From the NCBI GenBank assembly GCA_015501055.1, contig JADNYV010000024.1, forward strand, positions 124,001 to 188,000: DNA of 64,000 nucleotides, given 5' to 3'. Made by a program: the position numbers and the translations under genes. Positions within the stretch are counted from its first letter, which is position 1. Each line of letters begins with the position of its first letter. The DNA is from Mucidula mucida. Taxonomy: Eukaryota; Basidiomycota; Agaricomycetes; Agaricales; Physalacriaceae. Below the pieces are notes generated by a model. That model had not been told where the DNA came from. It saw only the letters and a program-made list of their open reading frames with translations, and searched no databases. This document shows, piece by piece, positions 36,186-46,502 of this stretch.

Positions 36186-37265
36186 ATGGAAGCGCAAATA
36201 AACAAACACAGCGATTTCGTCTCTTTAAGTGTACAGTCTGCTCGCCCCATCCTTGTGAACATTTCCTCCACGACGACGACGACGAGAGACGCGAGCGACG
36301 AGAGTGACATGCCGACCCCGACGGCTTCTACGATGGCTCCGCCCAGTCCTCCTGCGCCGAATGTGTTGACGAAACACCGGCCGAAACACCCACCTCGGAA
36401 CCCGTCGTTTGGCAAACGACATGCGTCGGTCGATGGCTTGCGCGAGGTCCCGCTGCCCCCAAAGAAAGAGAAAGAGAAAGAGCAGGATGGCATTCGCGAA
36501 CATGACGAAGACGAGTGGACCGACCTAGGGGAACCCTCCAGCTCAGCGTCGATCCTACCGTATGCAAGACCATACAGCCAGCCACCGCTCACACCAACGG
36601 GACCGCCGCCTAGCCACGTCACGGACCGCATGTCCAGCGCGAGTCTGCCGCTCCCGGCGCAGATACCATTCCATACTTTGCCGCGCGCCAGTATACCAGA
36701 AGAAGCCGAGTTGCCGCCAACGCCGCATCCACACCCTCCCTCCTCGTTCCCCACTCCACAACCAGCACCAGCATCGGTCCCGCGGCCCGTGTCTCTTCCT
36801 CCTACCGCCATTGCACGACCTCCGTCCATCACTCGGCAACGCCCGTCCACTGCATCTTCCTCATCCTCATCATATCCGCCCCCAGAGCCCCCTACAATCC
36901 TTCAGCCCCCGGCACCATCACCAACTTCTTCAGTACCTTCTTCTTCCGAACCGCACGCTCCCTTTTTAGCCACTGCGCCTCCACCAGCTGACTCCTGGAT
37001 CCAAGTCGAAACGACTCCGCAGGAATATCGATTAAACGTCCGCTTGCCCGGTTTCAAGCGAGACGCCATTACCCTTGCTACAAAGAAGCGCCGTATACTA
37101 CATGTCGTCGCAGACTCATGGGAAAAGGAAGGCGGCGGTCATTTCGAGCGTCGCATCAGCTTTGGCTATGACGCCGACCTTGTCTGCGTACGTGCAGAAT
37201 TTGACGGCGAGATGCTCAGAATCATCGTTCCGCGACGAGTGCCTCAGAGTGGAAGCTGGAGTTGA
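36186..37265 (+). CDS. HSP20/alpha-crystallin-domain protein with long disordered N-terminus
   Basis: Single-exon frame of 359 residues. The first 270 residues are Ser/Pro/Thr-rich and probably disordered, with a charged block KKEKEKEQDG. The last 85 residues form an alpha-crystallin domain: WIQVETTPQEYRLNVRLPGF, strands through RRILHVVADSWEKEGGGHFER and the conserved end DGEMLRIIVPRR (the G-x-L-x-I/V-x-V/I-P pattern). Small heat-shock proteins bind unfolding clients without ATP; the long N-terminal extension is unusual compared with 150-200-residue classical members and may serve another role. A Met at 36309 (MPTPTAST) is an alternative start. No frame problem. Transcribed away from the gene-poor interval. 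Confidence 0.8.
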   Translation: MEAQINKHSDFVSLSVQSARPILVNISSTTTTTRDASDESDMPTPTASTMAPPSPPAPNVLTKHRPKHPPRNPSFGKRHASVDGLREVPLPPKKEKEKEQDGIREHDEDEWTDLGEPSSSASILPYARPYSQPPLTPTGPPPSHVTDRMSSASLPLPAQIPFHTLPRASIPEEAELPPTPHPHPPSSFPTPQPAPASVPRPVSLPPTAIARPPSITRQRPSTASSSSSSYPPPEPPTILQPPAPSPTSSVPSSSEPHAPFLATAPPPADSWIQVETTPQEYRLNVRLPGFKRDAITLATKKRRILHVVADSWEKEGGGHFERRISFGYDADLVCVRAEFDGEMLRIIVPRRVPQSGSWS

Positions 37266-37710
37266 GGTGCTGACAGTAGGGATTTCGGGCTTTGCAGAGT
37301 TGCAGTCAGCGGCCAGTCGCGTTTTGCATTTACCATGGTCTATCTTTTTTGACGAGACTGGTCGCCGATGACGAACTGGGCCGGCCACGCGAGGAGATCA
37401 GAAGAAGAATTACAGAAAAATACCACCATCGACTAGGATGGATGCTGCATTCACACATACACACTCACCCCGCATACCACATACCACGTATTTATCGCTA
37501 CCACGCTATACTACCTACCCTTCTACTATCATTACCCTACTACACGGACTATTCACTTTTTCTTTGCTACTTCTTGCTGCTATTACAATGTTGTTGATTG
37601 TTGTATGAAATGTTGATACGTTATAGGTTCTGTCTTCGTGAATGCAACTGGCGCGAAAGACTTGTCCCTAGAATAGGGCTGCTGGGTAAACCTAAGTTTT
37701 ACTACATCTC

Positions 37711-38040
37711 GGTTTTAAACAGGTAGTTTACCGTTTTTTACACCGGTCGGAGCCTCGGAGGGTAGGTAATGTACCTGTACATGACTTTATCATGTGATCC
37801 CGCCCTCTTCCTCGTTGGAGCTGATCCTGACAGTCCTAGGCAAGAATTTGATATCTGAACCCATATACAAATCTAAAAAGATACTGTCAGTCGGTCGGCA
37901 TCAGCTAGTAGAATCCAGAGCTTCTGTATTATGTTGAGGAGGCCTTGACCATACAAGAACTGGCTGAGGAAGAAATGTGGCGCAGATCACATGATTTTGT
38001 CATGTGATAGGTAAAAACGGTTTACTACCGGTAAAAAACC
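37711..38040. mobile_element. possible 330-bp MITE
   Basis: Imperfect inverted repeats of about 31 bp at 37711-37741 (ggttttaaacaggtagttta...) and 38010-38040 (reverse complement, about five differences). The inverted similarity continues inside the element (catgacTTTATcatgtgatc against its counterpart near 37990). No coding capacity. A target duplication could not be identified. Confidence 0.4.
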
Positions 38041-38151
38041 AGGCCCTCCGGAGTCCGGAAGGTTTCTTCCACGACGCTGTTCTAGAACGGCATCGCACAA
38101 TTTAATTACAAAAATGTGCCACACTCAAAACAATCACTTTATGACTCTAAT

Positions 38152-38252
38152 TGCCCCCTGCAAGGCTCGAACTTGCGACCTCCAGATTACCCGTGTGCCC
38201 ACGGTCATACAAAGTATGAGACTGGCGCTCTAGCCAACTGAGCCAAGGAGGC
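38152..38252 (-). tRNA. tRNA-Met (CAT), elongator type, with intron
   Basis: Minus-strand cloverleaf: acceptor stem GCCTCCT pairs with AGGGGGC (plus discriminator A), D arm GCTC-AGTTGGCTA-GAGC, anticodon loop CTCATAA after splicing, T arm GCAAG-TTCGAGC-CTTGC. A 27-nt intron follows the base 3-prime of the anticodon, the canonical position. It contains GTATGA, able to pair with the anticodon region as in other eukaryotic pre-tRNAs. The U-U at 31-39 in the anticodon stem is also seen in other elongator tRNA-Met. Confidence 0.9.
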
Positions 38253-38504
38253 GGTATTCGCTTGCTAATGTGCTATATATATCGCCAAAGGGTGACGCGG
38301 CGCGACATGCCAATATGAAGGCGCCTCAGGAAAATCCAAAGGACGCGATGGCGCATGTTCGGGATACAGTATCGCTGAGTGACTGCCTAAGCTACATCCT
38401 CCCAGTGCTTAAGAATTCCAATATTTTGGGTTCCTCGCATACTCTTACTTTCTCCTGTTGTAATTTCGATGCTATTGCCTGCCCTTGGAGAGGATAAAAA
38501 TGTT

Positions 38505-39784
38505 TCAGACAGAGCTTTGTCCAGGAACCTCCAAACTAATACATACCGATCTCTTCATACAATTCGTATCCGGTTTAAACGATGGCACCGATAGCTCTGA
38601 TGCCATATCATTCCTAAAATCATTGGTAAGGTCAATAGTGGCTGTTGGGATGCTAGCAGAACGAGCGCCATCGACGATGCTTCGTATAGAGGTGAGTATT
38701 GGTGGGTCCTCGGGACGTGTTGTGCCTGCCGTAATACGCTCGATAATCATCGTCGGTGCCACTACCTGAGTCCACATAAATCATTAGATCTACTAGAACT
38801 CGTAGTACTAGATGGAAACTCACAGTGGCTGCATTCAACAGTGCAGCGAGGTACCAATTCGAGTCATGGAAGGCTGGCGCGGCATAAGCGTCGTGCACAG
38901 CCGATGCGAGATAGACGGCGTAAGTGGCTGAGTACAGAAAAGCAGACTCGACCAAAACCTCGATGATCCCGCGGTACGTCCGCATAGTCTTGATCCCGCC
39001 AACGGAAAGGATGCGGAAGATTATGAGAAATGTCGTTAGCAGGTTGGTGGCTACGGTGACCGAATAGTATACGATGAGCCAGTTCGTCCCGTCGCCCCTG
39101 GGCGTTCTCATCGAGCCAGTCGGGAACAACGCCGCTAGAAAAAAAGCATGGCTGACTATGAATCATGGTCGTCAGCATCCTCAAGTCGCGGTCAACACAA
39201 ACATACTGAGGCCAGAGATGACACCCAACAACGGAAGCCCAACAACAAACCACTTGCGATCCCAGAGCACCCAGCATCTCCATACCTATGGTGAAATTGA
39301 CTCCAAGCCACCGTGACGATTAAGCCCTCACGAAAATTAATAAGCTCCGCAAGCATCGCATTCAGCGCAACCGTTAGTCGCAGCCCATAATTAATTGCCA
39401 GCCTCCTCCCCATCCAGCGCCCCGCCTCAGGCCCAAAGCCCATGATATACCCCAGCATCGAGTCCCGCGTCGCGCCATAGGTAACGTACACCGCATACGC
39501 ATCCGCCCACGCCATCCCAAAACTCACCGTGGCGAGCACCCATATCAGGCAGATGATGATGGTAAAGGAGTTGCGTTGACCGCCACGCGCAACTGGACCG
39601 GTAAGCGTAAAGTAACGAAACCATGGCCATACAACACGTACACACCTATGCGCAGTATCGTCCCAAGGAACAGTGGCACGTAAATCCGTACGAGAATACA
39701 GCGATCAGGTGCACGTTGAGGCTGTCGCCTATGATCTTTCGTACAGTCTCTTCTGAGAGCCCCAGTTCTTGCGCAAGCGACATG
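38505..39784 (-). CDS. multi-pass (about 7-TM) membrane protein of unknown function
   Basis: Starts MSLAQELGLSEETVRKIIGD at 39784. Hydrophobic segments in order: VHLIAVF..., VPLFLGTILRI, FTIIICLIWVLATVSFGMAWADAYAVYVTYG, NYGLRLTVALNAMLAELIN, KWFVVGLPLLGVISGLSMFV, WLIVYYSVTVATNLLTTFLIIFRIL, and YRGIIEVLVESAFLYSATYAVYLAS. The C-terminal exon reads APTMIIERITAGTTRPEDPP and ends at 38505. This arrangement matches a common Agaricomycete family of seven-helix proteins I have no function for. The first exon loses frame between LIAVFSYG and IYVPLF (about 39680, one base missing), and a second junction near 39300 is also out of phase. Confidence 0.55.
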
Positions 39785-41912
39785 TTGTTCAGTCATCCTC
39801 GTCAGTCGGGGTTTTATGTAGTATACGGCGAATACCTAAGAATACCATCAGCAGCCCAGCCCCCTTGGTTGTGTGAGATCAGAGTGCGTCGCAGTTGATA
39901 TGATCTTCTCTGTAACAGATTCCTTCAAGACCACTAAAGAGCAAAACAGTTACAGCTGTACCCCCTTCAGCTGTAATCATCTGTTGGGCGCGCCGGGCAT
40001 CCTCGGCGCTCAGAAAAGAATGATTGAAACGACGCGACTCGGACTCTGTGACCTAAGATCCAGACCTGACGAACGCAGCGCTAATCATAGGACGAATGTA
40101 CTAAGAATCGGCGCTCTGACTTACGTTTCATCGTAGTCAAGAATAGAAGTCGTATACGTGCGCGAACGTACCAACTAACCCAAACAACACGACTCATCTT
40201 CTACTCGTGAATGTCAATCTAAATGATCAACGCATTTCGTGACATTACCAGTGTAGCGGTGAAATACGCTGAAAATAAATGGTGGTATACATCTATAAGA
40301 ATTACGAAGTCCTTGGGAATAGAGCAATGATGCGGTTTGAAAGGCGGGCCCATTGAGCGTCAATTATTTAGACCATGACCAGGTTATGAGCTAGCGTACG
40401 CGCCCCTCTTACAAAACCGTCGGTAAACGGATAACTGACTATAGATAGATGGAAACTCACGCTTGACCACATATGCGGGAATAGCTCACTTGAGATTCTC
40501 GAATCGCACGGCGCAATCGCTCGCCGCTTACGTCCATTTGAGACTGGCAACAGCGATCGTTTGCTACGGCCAGTCATACACCGCCATAGCGAGCGGCGGA
40601 TAGAGAACAGGATAGTAAGACGATGAGGCCATTTGAAAATAATAATGGGGATAGCGCTTTGGCATTCTCAGGATCCTTGGATTGAAGTTCTCCGAGACGA
40701 CAAAATAGTGACTACGAAAAATGGGTCAGATGTCAAATATATGAATGAAGCATGTAGAAAGGTCAGAGACTTGAATGGTCCCGAAGGAACGACCCAGCGT
40801 GCACTTGCGTACACGTCGCGATTTTGCAGTATGTTTTCATCATGAAGAAAATCATCATGGAGGAAGAAACTCACGCGTTCTCGGGATGATATCCAAGGCA
40901 TGAGAAGAAGTGTTCATTGGATGGCGATGATAACACACAACTAAGGGGAAATGAGCATGAGCGTGGATCGTCAAAGAGGTAGAGCGATGGAGAAAATTCA
41001 GAGACTTGAATGGTTCCCGAAGGAAGCCAACCCAGAGTGTATAAACACGTCGCGGTTTTTGCAGAATGTTTTCATCATATAAATGTAGATACAAAGTCGG
41101 GAGAAGCGAGACTCACCAGACAGAAATTAACCTGCGGAACGTCGTATGATACAGGACGACGTCTGCCGTTCAAAGTCAGTCAAAATGCGTGCTCAAGGAG
41201 GGTATGTTATCATACCAGAGGCGTCGAGCAAGGTCGCTCATGAGAGAGCGTCCCCAGCGTAGACATTGCACGAAGCGGAGGCGAACATGGTGGCAGGATG
41301 CAAAAATATTTTGTCGCACGTGGTCTACTTGTGCAATCCGGAGATTACCGGTCTCGGTCCGTTCTTCCCAGTTCTTATCAGCGTACGTTCTTCCTTCCTG
41401 TAGGTTCTCCACGACTTGCAAGATATCTCCAAGAGCGGCTTTCCATTGCGCACGGAACGCAGAAGAGGCTCACTCACCTTCCAATTGTTGGCCTATTTGC
41501 ATTAGTCTCGATTTCCAGACTCTATGAGGAGTATGAAGATTATTTGCATTACATCGATATCAGTTGCTTTGTTCAGGACTTCCCTGAGCTATGTACCCAT
41601 TGTTTTCACTATTCAAGCCAGCTTTATTCTTCTCCTTCTGATCTTGGATGCCTACGCATCATCTGGTCCCTCCCTTGGACCAACACATGTCGGTACTTTG
41701 TGCAGGGACGCCGCGCTTTGACCAACGATGGAGACCTTGTCGCTACTTTGACCACAGTTACACGTGTCTCCACTAAAGCCTCCTCCTGCGGAACTGTATA
41801 AAAGGTGCACCGATGGAAGGAGTCATGCCTCACTGACCATCGTCTCCTCTTTTGAGTTTTCATCGCACGGAATCTCATTTACTGCATCTCAACCCATATC
41901 CACATCGCCAAG
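39785..41912. other. intergenic, unassigned frames and a direct repeat
   Basis: An 85-bp imperfect direct repeat (40762-40846 and 40997-41083) is the only clear structure. Minus-strand frames at 41176-41421 and plus-strand frames at 41298-41801 overlap and cannot be assigned. Confidence 0.4.
40762..41083. repeat. imperfect direct repeat pair
   Basis: Units at 40762-40846 and 40997-41083 share cagagacttgaatggt, cgaaggaa, acacgtcgcg and ttttgcag-atgttttcatcat in the same order. Purpose unknown. Confidence 0.6.
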
Positions 41913-43072
41913 ATGCCTACCTGCACTGCCGAGACTGCCAATCAAGCTACTTCTCGTGAGACCCTCCCGAAGACGGCCAAAGGTATCTCCTCCACCAAGA
42001 AGTCCAAAGGGAAGCGAGGTATGCCCCCCAACTTCTGCTGTTTGAGCAAACTCTTATACATTCACAGCTACCCGAGTACCGGTAGGCACTACCAAGAAGA
42101 GTTCTGCCAAAAAGGCGAAGAAGATTGGTAAGCTGGGCTTATCGACAAGACTGAAATATCCTCATTTCATTTTCTAGCTGCCTCTGTTTCTTCCGATGGG
42201 GATCATGCTCTTCCAGCAGCTGATACCCCCGTAGCAATATCTCAGCAATGCCCAGTTCAACGCCCTATGCGACGGACACTTCCGACTGCTTTTGATGAGG
42301 ACGACCGTGCCACGATCGGTTCTGATTACTTGCATCCGACTGCTATTGACTTACTTGAATGGTCTCCCGTCGACGCAAGTCATTAGGTACCATAGACGCG
42401 GAGTATTCTGAAGATGAAGAGTACACGCAATCTCAAGCAACGGTTCCCGTTGAAAGTAAGTGGTACCTAGCTATGACTTCGAAAAATTGGCACTCATTGC
42501 CCTCTTTCCAGAACCTGTTCCTTCCTCTACGACCGTAAAACAATTGCCTCGTCGATCTCCGCGCCAACACGAAGGCTCGCTTGAGCCTGTAGTCAAATCC
42601 AAGCCCGAAGGCAAGAGCAAGAGCAAGCAGAATTCCTGCAATGACAAGCGCGACGCTGATGAGGAGCGTCCTTCTACCCCTCCACGCTTGAACGTTGGCG
42701 TATCTCGTGGGTTTATGTCCTTATATTAACGAAAACAACTGGCTCATATTCACTTCCAGTAGTTTCTAGCGCACCACACTCTAAGTGTTTGTCGTCTTCC
42801 GAAATGAAGCTGAAGAGGAAGAGGTCAGATGAATGTATCGAGGATGAACCTGCAGTCAAGGTTCGTCGCGCCGATGATGGATCTTCCATCGGTAAGTTTT
42901 GTTCGACGCACGATATGGAAGAAATCATATTGACCTATGGTTTTTATTTTCAGCCGTTCTCCCTGCTATTTCTCAGTCCGCCCCCGCGTGTGCTGTCGTT
43001 CATCCTACCCCGGACGTGACTCCTCTTACTACGATTTCAGTCGCCCCTCCTTCTCCTGATCGGTCCCGGTGA
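41913..43072 (+). CDS. basic, Lys/Ser-rich nuclear-type protein
   Basis: Six exons: 41913-42018, 42068-42127, 42178-42455, 42512-42710, 42770-42891 and 42954-43072. The product would be about 294 residues with basic clusters (KKSKGKR; KKSSAKKAKK; KLKRKRSDE), an acidic patch and a Pro/Ser-rich end. No domain recognised; composition suggests a chromatin or nucleolar protein. Exon 3 is 278 nt, one short of the 279 required by its flanking phases, and the frame indeed changes in it between IDLLEWSP and RKSLGTIDAE. This points to a missing base near 42350. Its size, basic composition and run of tiny first exons resemble the gene at 46503-47899, and the two may be distant paralogues. Confidence 0.5.
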
Positions 43073-43714
43073 GGCAACCTCCTATCTACATTCCGCGGGA
43101 GGAGTCTTCCAATGCGCACTTCCGTACTAGGGCTACAATCGAGTACCGTCAAGTCAGACCCCTTAATGCTCTTCATCCTCACGTTTCTTTTCTTTCATCA
43201 AGCAGTCTTAGTGTACTTCTCTCGCATCCCAAAGTCGCCACCTGGCTCGTGTATTAATGATAATTCTCTCGAGGTATAGCGTTTTCTATGCGCTGTTCCC
43301 CGATCGTCCTAGATCGCCTTAGTTGCAAGCTAAATTCGTAGTGCTTCCTGCTACGTTGAGCGCGTAGATACATCTCGGCGTTCAACCACCGCGTTATGAT
43401 TCTTACACTAGTCGCTCCCATGGGCCGGCGTTTAGGTGATAGTAATCGGTCAGGACTCAATCCGGCCGTTCTTCCATTCACAGAAAAGGAGTAGCTCTAT
43501 GAATTTCTGCGCTACCTGATCTCCGAATATGAAGCTTAACCATCGTTTCTCAATATTCAGACCATGATCACTTCAGATCACTTCGCGCACTAACGTTAGC
43601 CAAGGCTCGGTCTTTCCAAATATGGTGTCGGGATCGTTCTCGATCCACGCTTCCGAAACTCGATCATTCTTCCCCTCATGTCCCTTTCATTCATTCTCGT
43701 AAATCGCGACCACC
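43073..43714. other. intergenic, no gene recognised
   Basis: Region upstream of the dehydrogenase gene. No motif I can support. Confidence 0.4.
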
Positions 43715-45040
43715 ATGGAGCAGGACGACTTCAATTTCAGACCTATTCAAGATGAGGAGCTCTTCTCGCACGGAACTCGCGTCCAGGGCAAATTGTTCTT
43801 ATTACTGGGGCCGCAACAGGCATCGGAAGAGAGGCGGCTGCCAAGTTTGCCGCGCATGGGTGCGTGTTGACCAGTTTTTTGTCGTTGAAGTATTGACCCT
43901 GCTATAGTGCCAAAGTCGTCATTGGGGATAGAAACGTTGAGGGCGCTCAAGAGACTGTCTCTCAAATAGTGAAGGCAGGCGGGTATGTTATTTCCGGTTT
44001 TGCTCCCCAACGTTCACTTAGAACTGAAATCTTAGTACGGCGGCATGCAAATCATGTAATGTTACAGTGTACGACGAAGTCATGTCGCTCTATGAATTCG
44101 CGATTAAGGAGCATGGTGCTGTTGACATAGTCGTGAGTTGTTGTTACTTCCGTTGACGCGTCCTAACGAATGATAGGTAGCTAATGCTGGCGTTACCGAG
44201 GCCGGAGAGTTTCAGAACATAACACTTGATGCTCAAGGACGCCCCAAGAAACCAAGGCTGACAACTATTGACGTAAACTTGATGGGTACGTTGTACAGTG
44301 AGTCTGAGAGAAACAGGGCATTGTTTCCATTAAAGTACTGACGAAATCTGAAGCTGTGTACTTGGCCCAACACTATTTGCTTTTGGGCGACTCTAAAGGT
44401 CTAAAATCCGTTGTCTTACTTGGCTCAATATGCAAGTGGATCCTCGCCTCGTTTATAACTCTTCCTTGACGCGTCTTCGGCAGCATCTTGGAAGGCCATT
44501 CCTCTCGGACCGCTGTACACTGCGTCAAAACATGCCGTGCTAGGCGTAATGCGCTCAATGCATCCCTTGCTCGCACCGAAAGGGATACGCATTGCCGTTG
44601 TGCACCCGTTCTTCGTTGACACGCCAATTCTGGGTGCTCCTGTCAAACTCTTCCTAGCAGGCCTTCCTCTCACGCCAGTATCGCGTGTAGCTGCAACAAT
44701 ATTCTATTCTTCTACAGATCCCGACCCGACGACTGACGGTAGTGCATGGCTACTATTGAACGATGGCCCCGTAGTTGTTGTACCGAAGGAAGATTTCAAG
44801 TTTGGGATCTACGAAGCCTTGGATAAAAGGGTGAACGGTATACAACGGTAACACCTTTCGTAGTCCGTCGTCGATATGAAATGGGCTGATATAACTCCTC
44901 GTAGCGGTTTAGAGGGCGTAGCCTTTTATATTCGTCTCGTGAAAGACGTTGCGCACATTCTCAAGTTGACGCGCTTATTTGCTTTCGCCCTTCTTGTAGG
45001 CTTGGGCAGCATAGCCTGGAAATTCTCCATACATAACTGA
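43715..45040 (+). CDS. short-chain dehydrogenase/reductase with C-terminal membrane anchor
   Basis: Seven exons: 43715-43859, 43908-43982, 44036-44132, 44177-44297, 44354-44431, 44484-44847 and 44905-45040, about 338 residues. NAD(P)-binding motif TGAATGIG, VVANAGV (the NAG motif), the Ser of VVLLGSIS and the catalytic YTASK (YxxxK) identify a classical SDR. Intron 5 (44432-44483) uses a GC donor (GCAAGT), which restores GSISSWKAIPLGPLY; without it the frame stops. The last exon adds a hydrophobic segment LFAFALLVGLGSIAWKF near the C-terminus, so the enzyme is probably tail-anchored. Exon 1 is one base short: MEQDDFNFRPIQDEELFSHG and GQIVLITGAATG lie in different frames. Substrate unknown. 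Confidence 0.8.
44432..44483 (+). other. GC-AG intron in the dehydrogenase gene
   Basis: Donor GCAAGT and acceptor CGGCAG, 52 nt. Removing it links the catalytic Ser strand to the YxxxK helix in frame. The donor fits the known consensus of the rare GC-AG class. Confidence 0.7.
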
Positions 45041-46502
45041 CCATTTGGTATTCCTTTATGCTTCGTTCATGGCTATCAATTTGTTGAACGATGAATCTCC
45101 TGCGTGAACTCGGTACACCAGTGTGCTAAATCACATATTATCTACGTATGTTCTTTCCCACTGGTCCGATTACCGTTACTGACATTGACGAGATAGCTCT
45201 GCCTTTTTGAGACACTCTTGTCGACCACCATGACCACTCAGCGTCCCGCTGTATTGGGTGTCACTTACAACCCGTTCCCAGACTCCTACCAATTCCCCCC
45301 TTGGTACCGCTCCCAGGCTGCCAATTAGGCTGCCTTTATGCGCCACGCCGTGATGCAGCCTACCATGATTTCCTGGCTGTCACGCAAATGGAGAGAGGCG
45401 CATGGACTCACACGAACCCGGATGGTGTGGACGAGGTGCTCAACGACGAGCACAAGATGAAGGGTGAGACGGCGCAAGAGGACAAAATGAGAGAGGCGCT
45501 GGAGCGACTTGGTTAGTTCCATATCTCTCCCAATTGAACTGTTTCTGATATGTGGCGGGCAGGGATTAAAGCAGGAGAGTTCAAGTATTTTTATTTTTGA
45601 CGTGTCTGTATACCACTCGATTGGGTATTGGCATTTGGCCTGCTCAACGACATACGTTTTTCGACAAGCGACCGAGCCAATCAACGCTACTATAATTCTT
45701 GGTTTATGTCGCGACTCGCGCTTCACTTTTGTGCTACTGGCCCAAAAATACCAGTCTCGTAGGGTCAGCAGGACGCGCCATGTCGGTCTTGTTGCCCTTT
45801 TCTTGCTCCCCTAGCAGTTGAATGGATGGATGTATTTCATTGAGAGAACCTCCAGCCGTGGATGTCGCTGGTCTTTCGCTAACGACCCAGTCTAGCGCAC
45901 TATTTTCTTGGATCGGTCCTCAGAGTCTGCCGAATCAATTTCCTGCTTGCGGTGATATATTGGTCGACAGCGGTAAGCAAGCTCGACGCGCTCGAGCAGC
46001 GTTACGAGTCCATTGGTTCACGTATGATTTTCCCGCCGATCTAAAAATTGTTTCTGACATCGACGAAATAGTCATGCTTGTATCACCCCATTCCGGTTCT
46101 CGTTATCAACCCCGAAATCTATATTGCCTTGTAAAGGAAGGCCTTTGCTCATTTACAACATCATCTCGTGTTATCGCCAAGGCGCGCAAAGAGTCTGCCC
46201 GATCAAAGTCTCCGTCATCTTTAGGCTAGTCAATCCAACGACATTGCCTCCCCCTTTCGCCCGGCTCGATAGCAGGTACGGAAGTATTCTATCCGTCCAC
46301 ATCGCCCGGCCAAAGACCATCTCTTTGGTGTGACTGTCACTTCCATTGTTCGTGTGACTGGTCTGTGGACCATCGTCCAAATCGGGTAATGGCATAAATA
46401 CCGGTGTGGCCAACAATGGCGCGCTCTTCACGTCTGTCTCTTGCACCCCGACAATCACCTGATTACACATTTCTCTCTCTCTCTCTCTCCTACATTCATC
46501 CG
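45041..46502. other. intergenic; possible small gene at 45230
   Basis: An ATG with a strong context (CCACCATGACC) at 45230 starts MTTQRPAVLGVTYNPFPDSY but stops after 32 codons. A Lys/Glu-rich frame in another register (45301-45516, HTNPDGVDEVLNDEHKMKGE) follows directly, so a small gene with a frame change is possible. The remainder, up to 46502, shows a CT-rich promoter-like tract just before the next gene. Confidence 0.3.

Noticed and set aside
36167..36850. Long minus-strand frame over the HSP20-domain gene
   Set aside because: Shadow of a GC-rich Ser/Pro coding region. The plus strand has the alpha-crystallin domain.
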